The notes: generated by a model not told the origin, from the letters alone. 64,000 bases of DNA from Thalassovita gelatinovora (GCF_001458355.1 NZ_CYSA01000015.1:439001-503000), one strand, 5' to 3'; counted from the stretch's first letter, positions 18,901 through 28,411 are shown. Translations and numbers: made by a program.

Positions 18901-20549
18901 ATTTCACCGTCACGCTGATGCTGCACACCTATGTGGCCGATGACCGCGAACATGCCCGTGAAATCGCCCGTGGCCCGATGAAGGACTATTTGAATTCCGC
19001 CGCCGGGCTGATCAAGCAATTCGCGTGGGCATTCCCGGCCTTCAAACGACCCGAAGGGGTAAATAGCCCGTTCGAGCTGGATCTGGGGACGCTGGATGCG
19101 GAAGAACTGGACGCGATTCTAGAATTTGCTTTCCAGCGCTATTTCGAAGATTCGGGCTTGTTCGGTACGATAGAAGATTGTCTTGATCGGGTCGAACAAT
19201 TGAAACGGATCGGCGTTGATGAAATCGCCTGCTTGATCGATTATGGCATTGAAAAGCAAAAGGTTCTCAACGGGCTGACCTATCTGGCCGAGGTGCTGAA
19301 GCGGGCGAATACCGAAGTTGAACTGGACGCTGACGACTTTTCCATCGCGGCCCAGATCGTGCGCCACGGCGTGACCCATATGCAATGCACCCCGTCGATG
19401 GCGCGGATGATTTCGATGAACGACGAAGCCCGCGCTGCGCTAAACCGGGTGCAGCATTTGATGATCGGCGGCGAAGCCTTGCCCGGGGCCTTGGTTGAAG
19501 AATTTGCCGAAATTACCGATGCCAGCATCGAAAACATGTATGGACCGACCGAAACAACGATCTGGTCGACCACCGAAACCGCCACTGCGGCCCATAACGT
19601 CGTCAATATCGGCACACCGATTGCCAATACTCAGGTTTACGTTTTGGATGATGAAATGCAGCCGGTGCCGGTCGGGGTTCCGGGCGAACTCTACATCGGT
19701 GGCGATGGCGTGACCCGCGGCTATTGGCAACGTGAAGATCTAACAGCGGAACGATTCGTTGCCGATCCCTTCGTGAAACCCGAATACACCGCCCCCGGCG
19801 GGCCGCGCATGTATCGCACCGGCGATCTGGTCCGCTGGCGCGCTGATGGCAAGCTGGATTTCATGGGCCGGGCCGATCATCAGGTCAAGCTGCGCGGCTA
19901 TCGAATCGAATTGGGTGAAATCGAAGCGGCAATGACCGATCATTCGCATGTCACCCAAGCGGTTGTGATCGCACGCGAAGATACGCCGGGCGCCACCCGG
20001 TTGGTCGGCTATATGACCGTTGACGGTCATGTCGAAGAAAGCGCGTTGCGCAAACGCCTGTCTGCGGTTCTGCCCGAATTCATGGTGCCGGCTGTATTCG
20101 CCACGCTGGATGTGTTCCCGCTGACCCCGAACAAGAAGGTCGACCGCAACGCGCTTCCCGCCCCCGAAACCCGGCAGGTCACAACGCAAAGTGCCGCCTT
20201 TGTCGCACCGGAAAATTCGGTGGAAAAAGAAATCGCCGATATCTGGGCACGCATTTTGGGCCTGCAAACCATCGGATCGCGCGACAATTTCTTTGAACTT
20301 GGTGGGCATTCCTTGTTGGCTGTTCAGGCCCATCGGGAAATTCGCAAAAACTTGGGTGCGGCCAAGCTCAGCATCACGGATATCTTCAGGTTCCCGGTTC
20401 TTTCCGCCCTGTCGGATCGTGTGTCCGAAACATTGGGCAAAGCACAACCTGCAACAACCGAAGCGCCAGTCGACAACTCGGCGCGCAACGATGCCATGTC
20501 CCGGCGCAAACAAATGCGCGCGCGTCGTATGACGCGCAGCCCTGAATGA
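15963..20549 (+). CDS. NRPS: formyltransferase - C remnant - A (interrupted by luciferase-like monooxygenase) - PCP
   Basis: 1528 residues. Residues 1-290 are a methionyl-tRNA-formyltransferase-like domain with Asn92, His94 and Asp130 of the formyl-transfer triad intact (VNFHDG…GGIDEGDIL), plus its C-terminal subdomain. Residues 300-490 keep only the end and linker of a condensation domain; no HHxxxDG is present. The adenylation domain starts near 490: core A3 at 674-684 ([11 protein letters not shown]), then an insert at about 752-1115 of the MupA/Atu3671 luciferase-like monooxygenase family, then A5 at 1191 (NMYGPTETT), [21 protein letters not shown] and [13 protein letters not shown] Ser1450 (LGGHSL) is the carrier site. 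The layout resembles an F-A-PCP initiation module such as LgrA. The amino acid selected is not readable here. It overlaps the PPTase gene by 4 nt. Confidence 0.92.
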   Translation: MSTFSSVLIGNESLVIQCGEILRGKGHTIVAVVTRNQDVANWATDAGLRVEAPGKDLGVRLNGAPFDWLLSIANLDIIPGDVLALPAKGAVNFHDGPLPAYAGLNAPVWALAAGETRHGITWHMIEGGIDEGDILVQREFEIAAADTALTLNTRCFEAAIDSFPELADILANAAPDRHKQDLSQRSYFGLSHRPEAAGRLDFNKPAIELDALIRALDHGDYWNPLACAKLELAGKIALVAKSSMSDGNGAPGEVLRIEKDGLTVATGDGALRLSGFRTIDGSDLDPAMLVDIGHVLPSPDAVLSERLDTALQAAIKAEPVYRGIFDSFAPAQLALTATKSEGVLEQPVAVDADAAMTALALIAGRLAETNHVDLALARSSDAPHGYLMSWAPVRLDAQGDVETVADSFLTSLDKARKFGPAPADILARLAGHPRIATPQIGLSDDSALIPGTAITLATQGGVRLLGDAAQVTPAYLNLMAKRIEKIAAGTAPQTPLKTLDILPDSERDMILYDWNATKTNYDPDLCIHQMFERQVAKTPDAEALVVDGESLSYAELNTRANQVAHRLRQMGVKPGTLVGLYTQRSPFLMIGALGILKAGGAYVPLDPAYPVDRIALYIEDSACPVIVTQNTMAADLPKHEAQVLTLDADPHVLSAPTDNIDSGVQGTDMAYMIYTSGSTGRPKGVMVEHRNVSNFFTGMDDRIDHENGGVWLAVTSLSFDISVLELFYTLARGFKLVLSSDENRALVSNGRMPMTGKGMEFSLYYWGNDDGVGRDKYEVLFEGAKFADENGFCAVWTPERHFHAFGGPYPNPSVTGAAVAALTKNLAVRAGSCVAPLHHPARIAEEWAVIDNLTNGRTGIGIASGWQPHDFVLRPENSPPNNKKAMLETIDTLRRLWVGEEVEFPMGNGDMHAVVTQPRPVSKKLNVWVTTAGNPETWKEAGRIGANVLTHLLGQSVAEVGDKIKLYHEALREAGHDPKDFTVTLMLHTYVADDREHAREIARGPMKDYLNSAAGLIKQFAWAFPAFKRPEGVNSPFELDLGTLDAEELDAILEFAFQRYFEDSGLFGTIEDCLDRVEQLKRIGVDEIACLIDYGIEKQKVLNGLTYLAEVLKRANTEVELDADDFSIAAQIVRHGVTHMQCTPSMARMISMNDEARAALNRVQHLMIGGEALPGALVEEFAEITDASIENMYGPTETTIWSTTETATAAHNVVNIGTPIANTQVYVLDDEMQPVPVGVPGELYIGGDGVTRGYWQREDLTAERFVADPFVKPEYTAPGGPRMYRTGDLVRWRADGKLDFMGRADHQVKLRGYRIELGEIEAAMTDHSHVTQAVVIAREDTPGATRLVGYMTVDGHVEESALRKRLSAVLPEFMVPAVFATLDVFPLTPNKKVDRNALPAPETRQVTTQSAAFVAPENSVEKEIADIWARILGLQTIGSRDNFFELGGHSLLAVQAHREIRKNLGAAKLSITDIFRFPVLSALSDRVSETLGKAQPATTEAPVDNSARNDAMSRRKQMRARRMTRSPE

Positions 20550-21214
20550 ATAGCGACTTAATTCGGCAGAACCTGGTTCAGGTTTTCGGCAGCAAGATCG
20601 GGATCGGCCAAGCCGATCCCAAATCACAAGATCACCGGTTGATGCCGGCAGAACAGGCCGCCGTCGCAAATGCTGTCCCCAAACGGGTCGGTGAATTCGC
20701 TGCCGGCCGGGCCGCCGCTCGCGCCGCTTTGTGCGAACTGGGCCTGCCGAACGTCGCCATTCCTACGGCCCCCGACCGATCACCGATCTGGCCCGAAGGA
20801 TTTTCCGGATCTATTTCTCATACCGATACCGCTTGTTTGGCAGTTGTCACCAAAGCTCAAACATACCGGGCAATCGGCTTGGATATCGAACCTTACGAAC
20901 CGCTGCCCACTGAAATCTGGGATATCGTTCTGACCGATGCAGAATTTGATATGGTCAAGCTGTTACCCAAGAATTTAGCCGGCATCCGGGCCAAGAAGAT
21001 TTTTTGCATCAAGGAAGCAGCTTATAAGGCGCAATATCCCATCAGCAAAATTCTATTCGATTTTCACACCCTGCATGTGCGCCTTCAGGAAAACAATTTC
21101 GTTGCAGAATTCCGTCGGACCGTGCCGCCATTTCAAATTGGCGACACCGTCCAGGGCGGGGTTTTCAAACAGGATGGTCACATCATCTCAGCCGCTTTCG
21201 TTCCCAATCCCTGA
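20546..21214 (+). CDS. 4'-phosphopantetheinyl transferase (EntD/Sfp type)
   Basis: 222 residues. The three hallmark stretches are present: GRAAARAAL with the preceding basic region, GSISHTDT (CoA-binding His), GLDIEP (Mg-binding Asp/Glu), and [11 protein letters not shown] with the K-E-A-x-Y-K signature. It transfers phosphopantetheine from CoA to the serine of carrier domains, so it should activate ACP Ser1790 of the PKS and PCP Ser1450 of the NRPS. Its start overlaps the NRPS stop by 4 nt (ATGA), which ties it to this cassette rather than to fatty-acid synthesis. GSISHT places it nearer EntD than AcpS. Confidence 0.93.
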   Translation: MNSDLIRQNLVQVFGSKIGIGQADPKSQDHRLMPAEQAAVANAVPKRVGEFAAGRAAARAALCELGLPNVAIPTAPDRSPIWPEGFSGSISHTDTACLAVVTKAQTYRAIGLDIEPYEPLPTEIWDIVLTDAEFDMVKLLPKNLAGIRAKKIFCIKEAAYKAQYPISKILFDFHTLHVRLQENNFVAEFRRTVPPFQIGDTVQGGVFKQDGHIISAAFVPNP

Positions 21215-21640
21215 CCCCGGCATCGACCCGGTTCAGGCGATGCGAATCACATCACTTGTTTAACCATGGGCGGCCCACAGATGTGCAAACATCTCATTCT
21301 GGCCATTTTTGCCCAACTTTCGTCATCTCGATTGTCCGGGAGAAGCGTCGCGGTATGGCAGGCGAATGATGCCAACAAGCCAACAATTCCTGTTGAAGAT
21401 GACGATTGGTGAACCTGCTGGGAAAATACCCAAAAACTGAAACAAAAGTTCACTTATCTATCTGTAATTACGGCAAAAATGTGGCGCAAAAGGCCATTTT
21501 CGAAATAGATTGTTTCCGTAAAAATTGGTCAAAATATTGGTAAATTTTAGCCCTAACTGCTAGATTAAGACACAATCAAGGCATGGCCTCGACCCCGGTT
21601 GACGTCACTCTCTTCAACGTTTCCAGTGAGCGGTTTCGCA
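21215..21640 (+). promoter_or_regulatory. AT-rich intergenic region upstream of the Wzz-like gene
   Basis: 426 nt without a convincing gene. A+T rises clearly in the right half (about 21430-21560), as expected of a promoter region, but I cannot assign -35/-10 boxes with confidence. A short repeat CATCG…CGATG lies just after the PPTase stop and has no T-run, so it is not a clear terminator. The region ends the PKS/NRPS operon and probably carries the promoter of the chain-length gene. Confidence 0.4.
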
Positions 21641-22927
21641 ATGAACACATTTCTCTCTCTCTCCGGTCTGCAGCGCGTACTCAAACGCCGCTTGCTGCTG
21701 ATCCTGGCTGTGTTCATCTGCGGGACGCTTCTGGCGTTGATGGTGGCGATCACCCGCCCTTCGGTATACGAAGCAACCGCCTTGATCCAAATCGAAGCAC
21801 CGAAAATTACCACCAACCTGGCCAGCGGCGGCACCGTCACCACCAGCAACAACAGATTGAAGCTGATCAAGCAAAAATTGATGTCGCGCGATAGCGTGTT
21901 GGCGATTGTGGACAAGTTCGACCTGTTTTCTGACGACCCAACGGTATCGGAATCGACCAAGGTGGGCTTGCTCAGGGATTCAGTTCTGCTGAGTGATTTG
22001 GTTGATCCAACTCAGGCTTGGCGACCTGATGTTCAACCGTCCGGCCTGTCGATCACAGTGCGCATGTCGGACGCGCAGCAAGCTGCTGATATCGCAAATG
22101 AATTTCTGTCGCAGGTTCTGGTAGAAGGCAAGAAGCGCAGCGAAAGCCGCGCCACCCAGACGCTGACCTTTTTTGAAGCCGAAGAAGAACATGTCGGTGC
22201 AGAAATCGAAACCCTGTCCCTGGAATTTGCCCGTTTCAAAGAACAGAACGCCGCGTCCCTGCCGACCAATATCGCCGCTCAGCGCGAACGCTTGGCCCAA
22301 TTGAAAGAATCGCAACTGGAAATCGAAACCCGTTTTGTCGGGTTGGAAACTGACACCGCCCGGTTGCGTACTGAAGAACGGCAACGCCAGTCGGAGGTTC
22401 TGACACAACAGCTTTCACTGGTCGAAAGCCGTATCGCCGAAATCGAAAAGGCACTTTCTGACGCCCCCGAAGTGGAACGACTCTACAACGTGATGGATCG
22501 CGAATTGGCACAGCTGCAAAGCCGCTATGAAGCGACGACCCAACGCCGTACCGAAGCGGCAATGGCGCAGCAATTGGAACGCCAAGATCAGGTCGAAAGA
22601 TTCGAAGTTTTGGAAACCGCCTTGGTCCCTGAATTCGCCGTGTCTTCTGGCAAGACCAAGCTGGTGATGGCCGGTGCCATAGCATCGATGATGGCCGGAA
22701 TCGGGATTGCCGTCATGTTTGAACTGCTCAGCCCAGTGCTACGCACCAGCGAACATGTCCAACGGGAACTGTCTGTTCGGCCTGTCGTGATCATTCCGAC
22801 CCTGAAGAAACCCCGCAGCGGCTTTCGCCAACGGCTGGGGTTGATCGTTGCGACAGTCCTGTCCGTCGCCATTTTTCCCCTGACTGTGAAAGATCGGATT
22901 GTCGATCTGATTTCCAGCGCGACCTGA
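21641..22927 (+). CDS. Wzz/GumC-type chain-length determinant protein
   Basis: 428 residues from ATG 21641; a TTG at 21599 would add 14 residues without hydrophobic or conserved character. Topology is that of polysaccharide co-polymerases: an N-terminal helix (about 14-36), a periplasmic region with a long coiled coil (about 150-320, rich in E/Q/R heptads such as ESRIAEIEKAL), and a C-terminal helix (about 345-370) preceded by the PEFAVSSGK proline-containing segment, then another hydrophobic stretch. There is no fused tyrosine-kinase domain and no kinase gene beside it. It should control chain length or export of the polysaccharide with the Wzy and Wzx proteins of the locus. Confidence 0.8.
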   Translation: MNTFLSLSGLQRVLKRRLLLILAVFICGTLLALMVAITRPSVYEATALIQIEAPKITTNLASGGTVTTSNNRLKLIKQKLMSRDSVLAIVDKFDLFSDDPTVSESTKVGLLRDSVLLSDLVDPTQAWRPDVQPSGLSITVRMSDAQQAADIANEFLSQVLVEGKKRSESRATQTLTFFEAEEEHVGAEIETLSLEFARFKEQNAASLPTNIAAQRERLAQLKESQLEIETRFVGLETDTARLRTEERQRQSEVLTQQLSLVESRIAEIEKALSDAPEVERLYNVMDRELAQLQSRYEATTQRRTEAAMAQQLERQDQVERFEVLETALVPEFAVSSGKTKLVMAGAIASMMAGIGIAVMFELLSPVLRTSEHVQRELSVRPVVIIPTLKKPRSGFRQRLGLIVATVLSVAIFPLTVKDRIVDLISSAT

Positions 22928-23022
22928 AGCCGGGATCTGAACTAAGCGACGGATCGACGCGGTCGATTTCCGCAGCTATGCCCTGACTTCAGGACCCAGT
23001 GTTTTAGGGCCCTTTCCGCGCT

Positions 23023-23694
23023 TCAGCCCAGATAGGGCGAAACGCCGAACAGCAGCGGATGCAGGTGTAACAGGGCAGCATAGGCAAGAACGCCAAAGAA
23101 CAACCGAATGGATAAGCCCCGCAACGAAGCTGGAGAATGCAAGAACGGGCCAGAGGAAAGTTCTTGCCGCAACCGCACCCAATCAGACCCCATAACGCGT
23201 TGTTTGCGGCGATCGATCAATTTCATACCCAGAACAGCAAAGCTCGCGAACGTCCCAAACAGGATGACATGTGCCAAATCACCATTTGGCACCAGATGGG
23301 CCAAAGCCCAGATTGCCAACGCCATCAGGATCGGGTGACGGGTCCAGCGGATCAGGCCGGGGCGGTCGGTGGAAAACCAATCATTCCGCGCTCCGCCAAA
23401 GGAAAACGGGTTTGGCCGGGCGATGGTCAGCGCCAAAAGGACGCAGACGATACACATCGCGATCAACGGCACATGATTTTGCCATGGTGCCCAGCCCCAC
23501 AACATCACAACCGGCGCACGGCCTGCGGCCATCAGAAGCCAGTAAAGCACCGCCAGAGACAGCACTGAATAAACGGTGGTAAAGCCCCAGTCACCAATCG
23601 CCGCAACGATCCGGGTTTTGACTTCAGGTCGGGTTGGCAGGTTATGCGACAGGAAAAAGACCGCGAAGACTGCGATGAATTCCAGCCAACCCAA
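23023..23694 (-). CDS. NnrU family membrane protein
   Basis: 223 residues with about six hydrophobic helices. The NnrU pattern is recognisable: LEFIAVFAVFFLSHNLPT at the start, GWGFTTVYS-like turn (GDWGFTTVYSVLS), ARPNPFSFGG, and the RWTRHPILMALAIWALAHL segment with conserved Arg/His. NnrU was named from denitrification clusters, and relatives such as 15-cis-zeta-carotene isomerase bind haem; the role here is unknown. It starts 3 nt after the pncB stop, so the two are probably cotranscribed, with no denitrification gene nearby. Confidence 0.8.
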   Translation of the reverse strand: MGWLEFIAVFAVFFLSHNLPTRPEVKTRIVAAIGDWGFTTVYSVLSLAVLYWLLMAAGRAPVVMLWGWAPWQNHVPLIAMCIVCVLLALTIARPNPFSFGGARNDWFSTDRPGLIRWTRHPILMALAIWALAHLVPNGDLAHVILFGTFASFAVLGMKLIDRRKQRVMGSDWVRLRQELSSGPFLHSPASLRGLSIRLFFGVLAYAALLHLHPLLFGVSPYLG

Positions 23695-23697
23695 GGA

Positions 23698-24990
23698 TCA
23701 CACCTCGACCTTCATGGCTTTTTGCGGACCGACATCAAAAACCCGCTTATAGCGCGCGATTTCATCCGCCGGACCCATTGCTTTATTCGGATTATCCGAC
23801 AGCTTGACCGTGGGTCGATCATTGGCTGAAACCGCCTTGCAAACCAACGAAAATGGCGCCAACGCATCGCCGGGGGTCAGCCCGCGGAAATCATTGGTCA
23901 ACAATGTGCCCCAGCCGAAAGATGGCCGCACCCGCCCGGCGAATTGGCCGTGCAATTCTGCAATTTTATCTACGTCGAGCCCGTCGGAAAAAATCACCAA
24001 TTTCCGCGTCGGATCTTCGCCGCGCGACCGCCACCAGTCGATAGCGGTTTCCGCCCCTTTGGCCGGATCGCCGCTGTCGATGCGGATACCGGTCCAGCCG
24101 GCCAGCCAGTCCGGCGCGTGTTGCAGGAACCCTTCGGTTCCATATGTATCGGGCAGGATGATGCGCAAATTGCCGTCATGTTCTTCCTGCCAGTCGGCCA
24201 GAACTTGATAGGGGGACTGCGCCAATTCCCCGTCATTTTCGGCCAGCGCAGCATAGACCATCGGCAATTCATGCGCATTGGTGCCGATTGCCTCCAGATC
24301 GCGGTCCTTGGCGATCAGACAATTCGAAGTCCCTACGAATTTTTCGCCCAACCCTTCGGTCATCGCTTGGACGCACCAATCTTGCCACAGGAAAGAATGC
24401 CGCCGTCTGGTGCCGAAATCGGCGATGCGCAACCCGTCAATTTTGCGCAGCTTCTTGACCTTTTCCCACAACTTGGTCATGGCGCGGGCATAAAGCACCT
24501 GCAATTCGAATTTCTTCATTTCGTCCAGAACGGCGCGCCCGCGCAGTTCCATCAGCACCGCCAGCGCCGGAATTTCCCACATCATGACCTCGGGCCAATT
24601 GCCCTCGAAGGTCAACTCGTATTGGCCGTCACGCTTTTCCAGATGGTAATCAGGCAAGCGCAGATTTTCGAACCATTCCATGAAATCGGGACGGAACATC
24701 TGGCGCTTGCCATAAAATGTATTCCCGCGCAGCCAAGTGCTTTCGCCGCGGGTCAGCGACAGCGATCGGATATGATCGAGCTGTTCGCGCAATTCACCTT
24801 CGTCGATCAATTCGGCAAGACGGATATCCTTGGTCCGGTTGATCAGGCTGAACGTCACCTGAGTGTCGCGTTTGTTGCGAAACACCGATTGGCACATCAG
24901 CAGCTTGTAGAAATCCGTATCGATCAGGGACCGGACGATCGGGTCGATCTTCCATTTATGGTTCCAGACACGGGTGGCGATATCGACCAT
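23698..24990 (-). CDS. pncB: Nicotinate phosphoribosyltransferase
   Basis: 430 residues. The start is ATG 24990 ([15 protein letters not shown]), preceded by AGGAG at good spacing; the GTG 15 nt upstream overlaps that ribosome site. The enzyme joins nicotinate and PRPP to nicotinate mononucleotide with ATP, in the Preiss-Handler NAD salvage route. Recognisable blocks are [14 protein letters not shown] near the N-terminus, [15 protein letters not shown] around the phosphoribosyl site, [17 protein letters not shown], and RIDSGDP followed by IFSDGLD near the C-terminus. Length matches the family. pncA and a tfoX-like gene lie just upstream on the same strand, so nicotinamide deamidation and nicotinate capture are encoded together. 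Confidence 0.95.
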   Translation of the reverse strand: MVDIATRVWNHKWKIDPIVRSLIDTDFYKLLMCQSVFRNKRDTQVTFSLINRTKDIRLAELIDEGELREQLDHIRSLSLTRGESTWLRGNTFYGKRQMFRPDFMEWFENLRLPDYHLEKRDGQYELTFEGNWPEVMMWEIPALAVLMELRGRAVLDEMKKFELQVLYARAMTKLWEKVKKLRKIDGLRIADFGTRRRHSFLWQDWCVQAMTEGLGEKFVGTSNCLIAKDRDLEAIGTNAHELPMVYAALAENDGELAQSPYQVLADWQEEHDGNLRIILPDTYGTEGFLQHAPDWLAGWTGIRIDSGDPAKGAETAIDWWRSRGEDPTRKLVIFSDGLDVDKIAELHGQFAGRVRPSFGWGTLLTNDFRGLTPGDALAPFSLVCKAVSANDRPTVKLSDNPNKAMGPADEIARYKRVFDVGPQKAMKVEV

Positions 24991-25084
24991 AACGGGGCTC
25001 CTCACTCAACCGGGTTCGGTTTACGGGACGGTGGCGGGGGTTTGCAAGCACCCGTCAGCGATACGATGGACATGAAATCAAAGC

Positions 25085-25417
25085 CTACAACCCTTGCAGC
25101 CGCTTTGGAACTTTCTTCGGGTCGGGCAAAGCGTCATAGGTTACCTTGACCAAAGCAAGCAGAGTTTCGGGATTCTCCAGCATCTCTTCATCGATCAGGA
25201 AATGCGGTTTTGCGCCCGGATAAGGCGGGGCTTTTTCAAGACCGAAATCGCGGGTGTCATCGGTGATCTTGAGATAGAGCCGGTCATCGCAGACCAATCC
25301 AATCAGTCTGATCCCGCAATAAAGCCCGAATTCGCCAAACATCGGCAAGGCCCGGATCGGCCCGGCATCGGACAACAAATCGGTCAGATGGTCGATGGTG
25401 GATTGCGAAGTGGCCAT
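25085..25417 (-). CDS. TfoX/Sxy N-terminal domain protein
   Basis: 110 residues, a single TfoX N-terminal domain: LLSDAGPIRALPMFGEFGLYCGIRLIGLVCDDRLYLK is the typical segment, with the rest DALPDPKK near the C-terminus. Full-length TfoX in gamma-proteobacteria activates competence genes. Short single-domain homologues are common in alphaproteobacteria, and their role is not established. Its start codon overlaps the pncA stop by 1 nt (TGATG), so it is translationally coupled to pncA. Confidence 0.85.
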   Translation of the reverse strand: MATSQSTIDHLTDLLSDAGPIRALPMFGEFGLYCGIRLIGLVCDDRLYLKITDDTRDFGLEKAPPYPGAKPHFLIDEEMLENPETLLALVKVTYDALPDPKKVPKRLQGL

Positions 25418-26013
25418 CAGTATATCCTTACCCCGGCGGACCGCATGCCCTTGACCGCCGCTGCCAGTGATCCGTCCAAATCAATGGCGCGGCACAAATC
25501 CATCCGCACAGCAACCGTGAACCCCAGTTCGGCGGCATCCACGGCAGAAAAATTTACGCAGTAATCGGTCGCCAACCCGACAAGTGTCAAAGCAGTGATT
25601 TCACGGCTCCGCAGGTAACCAGCCAACCCGGTCGGTGTTTCATGATCGTTTTCAAAGAACGCCGAATAACTGTCTATGGTGCGGCGAAATCCCTTGCGAA
25701 TGATCAGGTCGGCCCGGTCGGTATTGAGATCAGCATGAAACGCGGCGCCCCTGCTACCCTGTATACAGTGGTCAGGCCACAATACCTGTGGCCCATAGGG
25801 CATGTCGACCACGCTGAACGGGTCCTGCGCCCGATGCTGTGAGGCAAAAGAAGAATGGTCGGTCGGATGCCAGTCCTGCGTCAGGATCACCGTATCGAAA
25901 TCGCCTATCAATGTGTTGATACCGGCCACGATTTCATCTCCACCCGCAACCGCCAATGCGCCGCCGGGGCAGAAATCGTTTTGAACATCGATAACGATCA
26001 GGGCTTCGGGCAT
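25417..26013 (-). CDS. pncA: Nicotinamidase
   Basis: 198 residues from ATG 26013, which has GGAG 8 nt upstream; an earlier in-frame start would cover this ribosome site. It hydrolyses nicotinamide to nicotinate in the cytoplasm. The isochorismatase-fold catalytic set is visible: Asp in VIDVQNDFCPGG, the metal-binding His/Asp cluster (DWHPTDHSSF), the Lys of RKGFRRTIDSYS, and the nucleophilic Cys in GLATDYCVNFSA. WPDHCIQGSRGAAFH is also typical. It begins the pncA-tfoX-pncB-nnrU array and is divergent from the Hsp70-like gene across 132 nt. Confidence 0.95.
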   Translation of the reverse strand: MPEALIVIDVQNDFCPGGALAVAGGDEIVAGINTLIGDFDTVILTQDWHPTDHSSFASQHRAQDPFSVVDMPYGPQVLWPDHCIQGSRGAAFHADLNTDRADLIIRKGFRRTIDSYSAFFENDHETPTGLAGYLRSREITALTLVGLATDYCVNFSAVDAAELGFTVAVRMDLCRAIDLDGSLAAAVKGMRSAGVRIY

Positions 26014-26145
26014 GCTGGTGTCTCCTTCATCCAAGGGGTAGGTACGAGGGCCGCCGGCGTCAAGCAATGTGGCCTTGGTGATTGTAAGCGCCCGCAGTTT
26101 TCCCTATTCAGGCGCTCTTTTCTGCAACAAACCGCGAGTGCTGAC

Positions 26146-27381
26146 ATGGCTGTTCTGGCGATCGACTTTGGAACCTCGAACACGGCAGCCGGGGTTTGCG
26201 TGAATCGCGCGCCTTATCTGATCCCGCTGGAACCGGGTGAAACCACCTTGCCAACCGCGGTTTTTCTGGATTTTGCCACCCGCAAGACGCTTTACGGACG
26301 TCAGGCCGCGCGGGCGATGATGGAAGGCCACGAAGGCCGGTTCATGCGGTCGCTGAAATCCGTTTTGGGAACGCCGTTGGCGCGGGAAAAGCGGCAGTTC
26401 ATGAATGAAAAGCTGACACTGATCGAAGTGATTGCGCGGTTTTTGCAGGAAATCCGCAGCCGCGCCGAAGCGGTGACATATCAAAGCTATGACCAGGCGT
26501 TATCCGGTCGCCCGGTGCGGTTTCATTCCAGTTCCGATACGCGCGATGCGCAGGCATTGCTTGACCTGACCGAGGCGTATCATCTGGCCGGCTTCAAGGA
26601 TGTGGCTTTTCTGCCCGAACCCGAGGCGGCGGCGTTGGCCGTTGGGGGTGAAGGACGCAACCTGATCGTCGATATCGGCGGCGGTACATCGGATTTCACG
26701 CTTTGTGACCGGCAGGGCGGCGAAACCACGATCATCGCCAGTCAGGGGGTTCGGATCGGCGGCACGGATTTCGACAAGGCGATCAGCCTAGCCCATGCGA
26801 TGCCGTTGTTCGGCTATGGCGCGCAAATCGGCAATGAAATGGGGACCGGACATCACACCTCACCCCGGGCGTTATATCAGGATCTGGCAAGCTGGGAAAA
26901 GATCACCTTTGTCTATGGCCCGGCGCTGTTGCGGGATGTGCGAAAATGGGAACGATTGGCCCATCAGCCCGACCTTTTTGCCCGGCTGGGCGACGTGCTG
27001 GAAATGCATCTGGGTCATGATGTGGCCTATGCGGTCGAAGCCGGCAAGATCGCTGCAAATGGTCCCGATGACGGCTTAATCCGGTTGGATACGGTAGAGC
27101 GTGGTTTGGCCGTGCCATTGCCCTGTGACGCAATGCAGGCTGAATTGTCAGGCTACGCCGATGAAATCGCCACATTTGCGGTGCAGACCGTGATTGAAGC
27201 GGGCTGTGAGCTGAGTTCAGTAGACCGGATCGTCTATGTCGGCGGGTCCAGCCTGATGGCGGTGATCCGTGATCGGGTTGAACAGCAGTTCCCCACCGCC
27301 GAACAAGAAACGTCTGAAGTATTCACCGCGGTTGTCGATGGGTTGGCCTTGGCGTCCGAAACGGCGTTCGAAAGCTTGTAA
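26146..27381 (+). CDS. Hsp70 family protein (YegD-like)
   Basis: 411 residues from ATG 26146, which starts directly on the phosphate-1 motif AIDFGTSNT. The frame is open upstream, but that part lies antisense in pncA. The actin-like ATPase fold is intact: phosphate-2 IVDIGGGTSDFTL and adenosine motif IVYVGGSSLM. The substrate-binding domain of true DnaK is absent, and length and layout match the YegD group of putative chaperones. Its client is unknown. It is divergent from pncA and followed 30 nt later by trhO in the same direction, with a possible shared transcript. Confidence 0.88.
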   Translation: MAVLAIDFGTSNTAAGVCVNRAPYLIPLEPGETTLPTAVFLDFATRKTLYGRQAARAMMEGHEGRFMRSLKSVLGTPLAREKRQFMNEKLTLIEVIARFLQEIRSRAEAVTYQSYDQALSGRPVRFHSSSDTRDAQALLDLTEAYHLAGFKDVAFLPEPEAAALAVGGEGRNLIVDIGGGTSDFTLCDRQGGETTIIASQGVRIGGTDFDKAISLAHAMPLFGYGAQIGNEMGTGHHTSPRALYQDLASWEKITFVYGPALLRDVRKWERLAHQPDLFARLGDVLEMHLGHDVAYAVEAGKIAANGPDDGLIRLDTVERGLAVPLPCDAMQAELSGYADEIATFAVQTVIEAGCELSSVDRIVYVGGSSLMAVIRDRVEQQFPTAEQETSEVFTAVVDGLALASETAFESL

Positions 27382-27411
27382 ACAAAGGGCAGAGCGCGTA
27401 GATCGACGCCC

Positions 27412-28326
27412 ATGTATATCGTTTGTGCGCTCTATCACTTCACCCGATTCCCAGACCCGGCGGCATTGAAACCCGTCTTGCTGAAGCTTGCCCTGTCGCA
27501 GGGCGTGACCGGATCTTTGTTGTTGGCGCAAGAAGGCATCAACGGCACCATCGCGGGATCTCGGCAGGGGATTGATGCGGTCCTGGCCCATATCCGCACC
27601 CTGCCCGGCTGTTCCGATCTGGACAGCAAGGAAAGCATGGCGTCGGAACCGCCCTTCCCTCGCATGAAGGTCAAGCTGAAGCGGGAAATCGTCACCATGG
27701 GTCAGCCCGATGTCGATCCAAGGGCGCGGGTCGGTCATTATGTCGAACCGCAAGATTGGAACGACCTGATCCGCAGTCCCGACGTTGCGGTGATTGACAC
27801 CCGCAACGATTACGAAGTGGCAATCGGTACATTCAAAGGTGCGGTCGATCCGCAAACCGAAAGCTTCCGCGATTTTCCGGCCTGGTGGGAAACCAACAAG
27901 CATCGTTTTCACAACAAGCGGATCGCGATGTTCTGTACCGGCGGCATCCGTTGTGAGAAATCGACAAACTTTCTGCTCGGGCAAGGGGTAGAGGATGTCT
28001 ATCACCTAAGAGGTGGCATTCTGAAATATCTCGAAGAAGTGCCCAAGGACGAGAGCAGCTGGGAAGGCGAATGTTTCGTCTTCGATAGCCGGGTTTCTGT
28101 TGGACACGGGTTGAAAGAAGGACCGCATCTGCTGTGCCATGCCTGTCGGCAACCAATCCTGCCACAGGACCAGCGGCGACCGGACTATGAACATGGCGTG
28201 TCCTGCTATCACTGCATCAACGAGACGACAGAAGAAGATAAGGCACGGTTCCGCGAACGGCAGAAACAGATCGAATTGGCGCGGCAACGGGGACAAGCCC
28301 ATATGGGTGGATCGCGCGGTGCCTGA
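27412..28326 (+). CDS. trhO: tRNA uridine(34) hydroxylase TrhO (rhodanese domain)
   Basis: 304 residues. TrhO (YceA) oxygen-dependently hydroxylates uridine 34 of several tRNAs to 5-hydroxyuridine, a wobble modification. The N-terminal acylphosphatase-like region contains LLLAQEGINGTIAG and PFPRMKVKLKREIVTMG, diagnostic for this family. The rhodanese domain has VIDTRNDYEVAIGTFKGAVDP and the active loop CTGGIRCEKS with its catalytic Cys. A Cys-rich tail (LCHACRQPI…CYHC) may bind zinc. It is followed by a strong bidirectional hairpin. Confidence 0.93.
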   Translation: MYIVCALYHFTRFPDPAALKPVLLKLALSQGVTGSLLLAQEGINGTIAGSRQGIDAVLAHIRTLPGCSDLDSKESMASEPPFPRMKVKLKREIVTMGQPDVDPRARVGHYVEPQDWNDLIRSPDVAVIDTRNDYEVAIGTFKGAVDPQTESFRDFPAWWETNKHRFHNKRIAMFCTGGIRCEKSTNFLLGQGVEDVYHLRGGILKYLEEVPKDESSWEGECFVFDSRVSVGHGLKEGPHLLCHACRQPILPQDQRRPDYEHGVSCYHCINETTEEDKARFRERQKQIELARQRGQAHMGGSRGA

Positions 28327-28333
28327 ACAGGTT

Positions 28334-28379
28334 GGGGGCGCGGCCCCCATCGTTGAAAATCCAGCAGATTTTCAACGAT
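28334..28379. terminator. Tandem hairpins, bidirectional terminator between trhO and MFS gene
   Basis: Two perfect stem-loops lie side by side between convergent genes: GGGGGC-GCG-GCCCCC (28334-28348) and ATCGTTGAAAATC-CAGCA-GATTTTCAACGAT (28349-28379, 13-bp arms). The T-runs are weak, so they may act partly as mRNA 3'-end barriers. The position 8 nt after the trhO stop supports transcript termination. Confidence 0.7.
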
Positions 28380-28411
28380 TTCCACAGGATATTTAGAAAC
28401 AGAAGAAGCGG

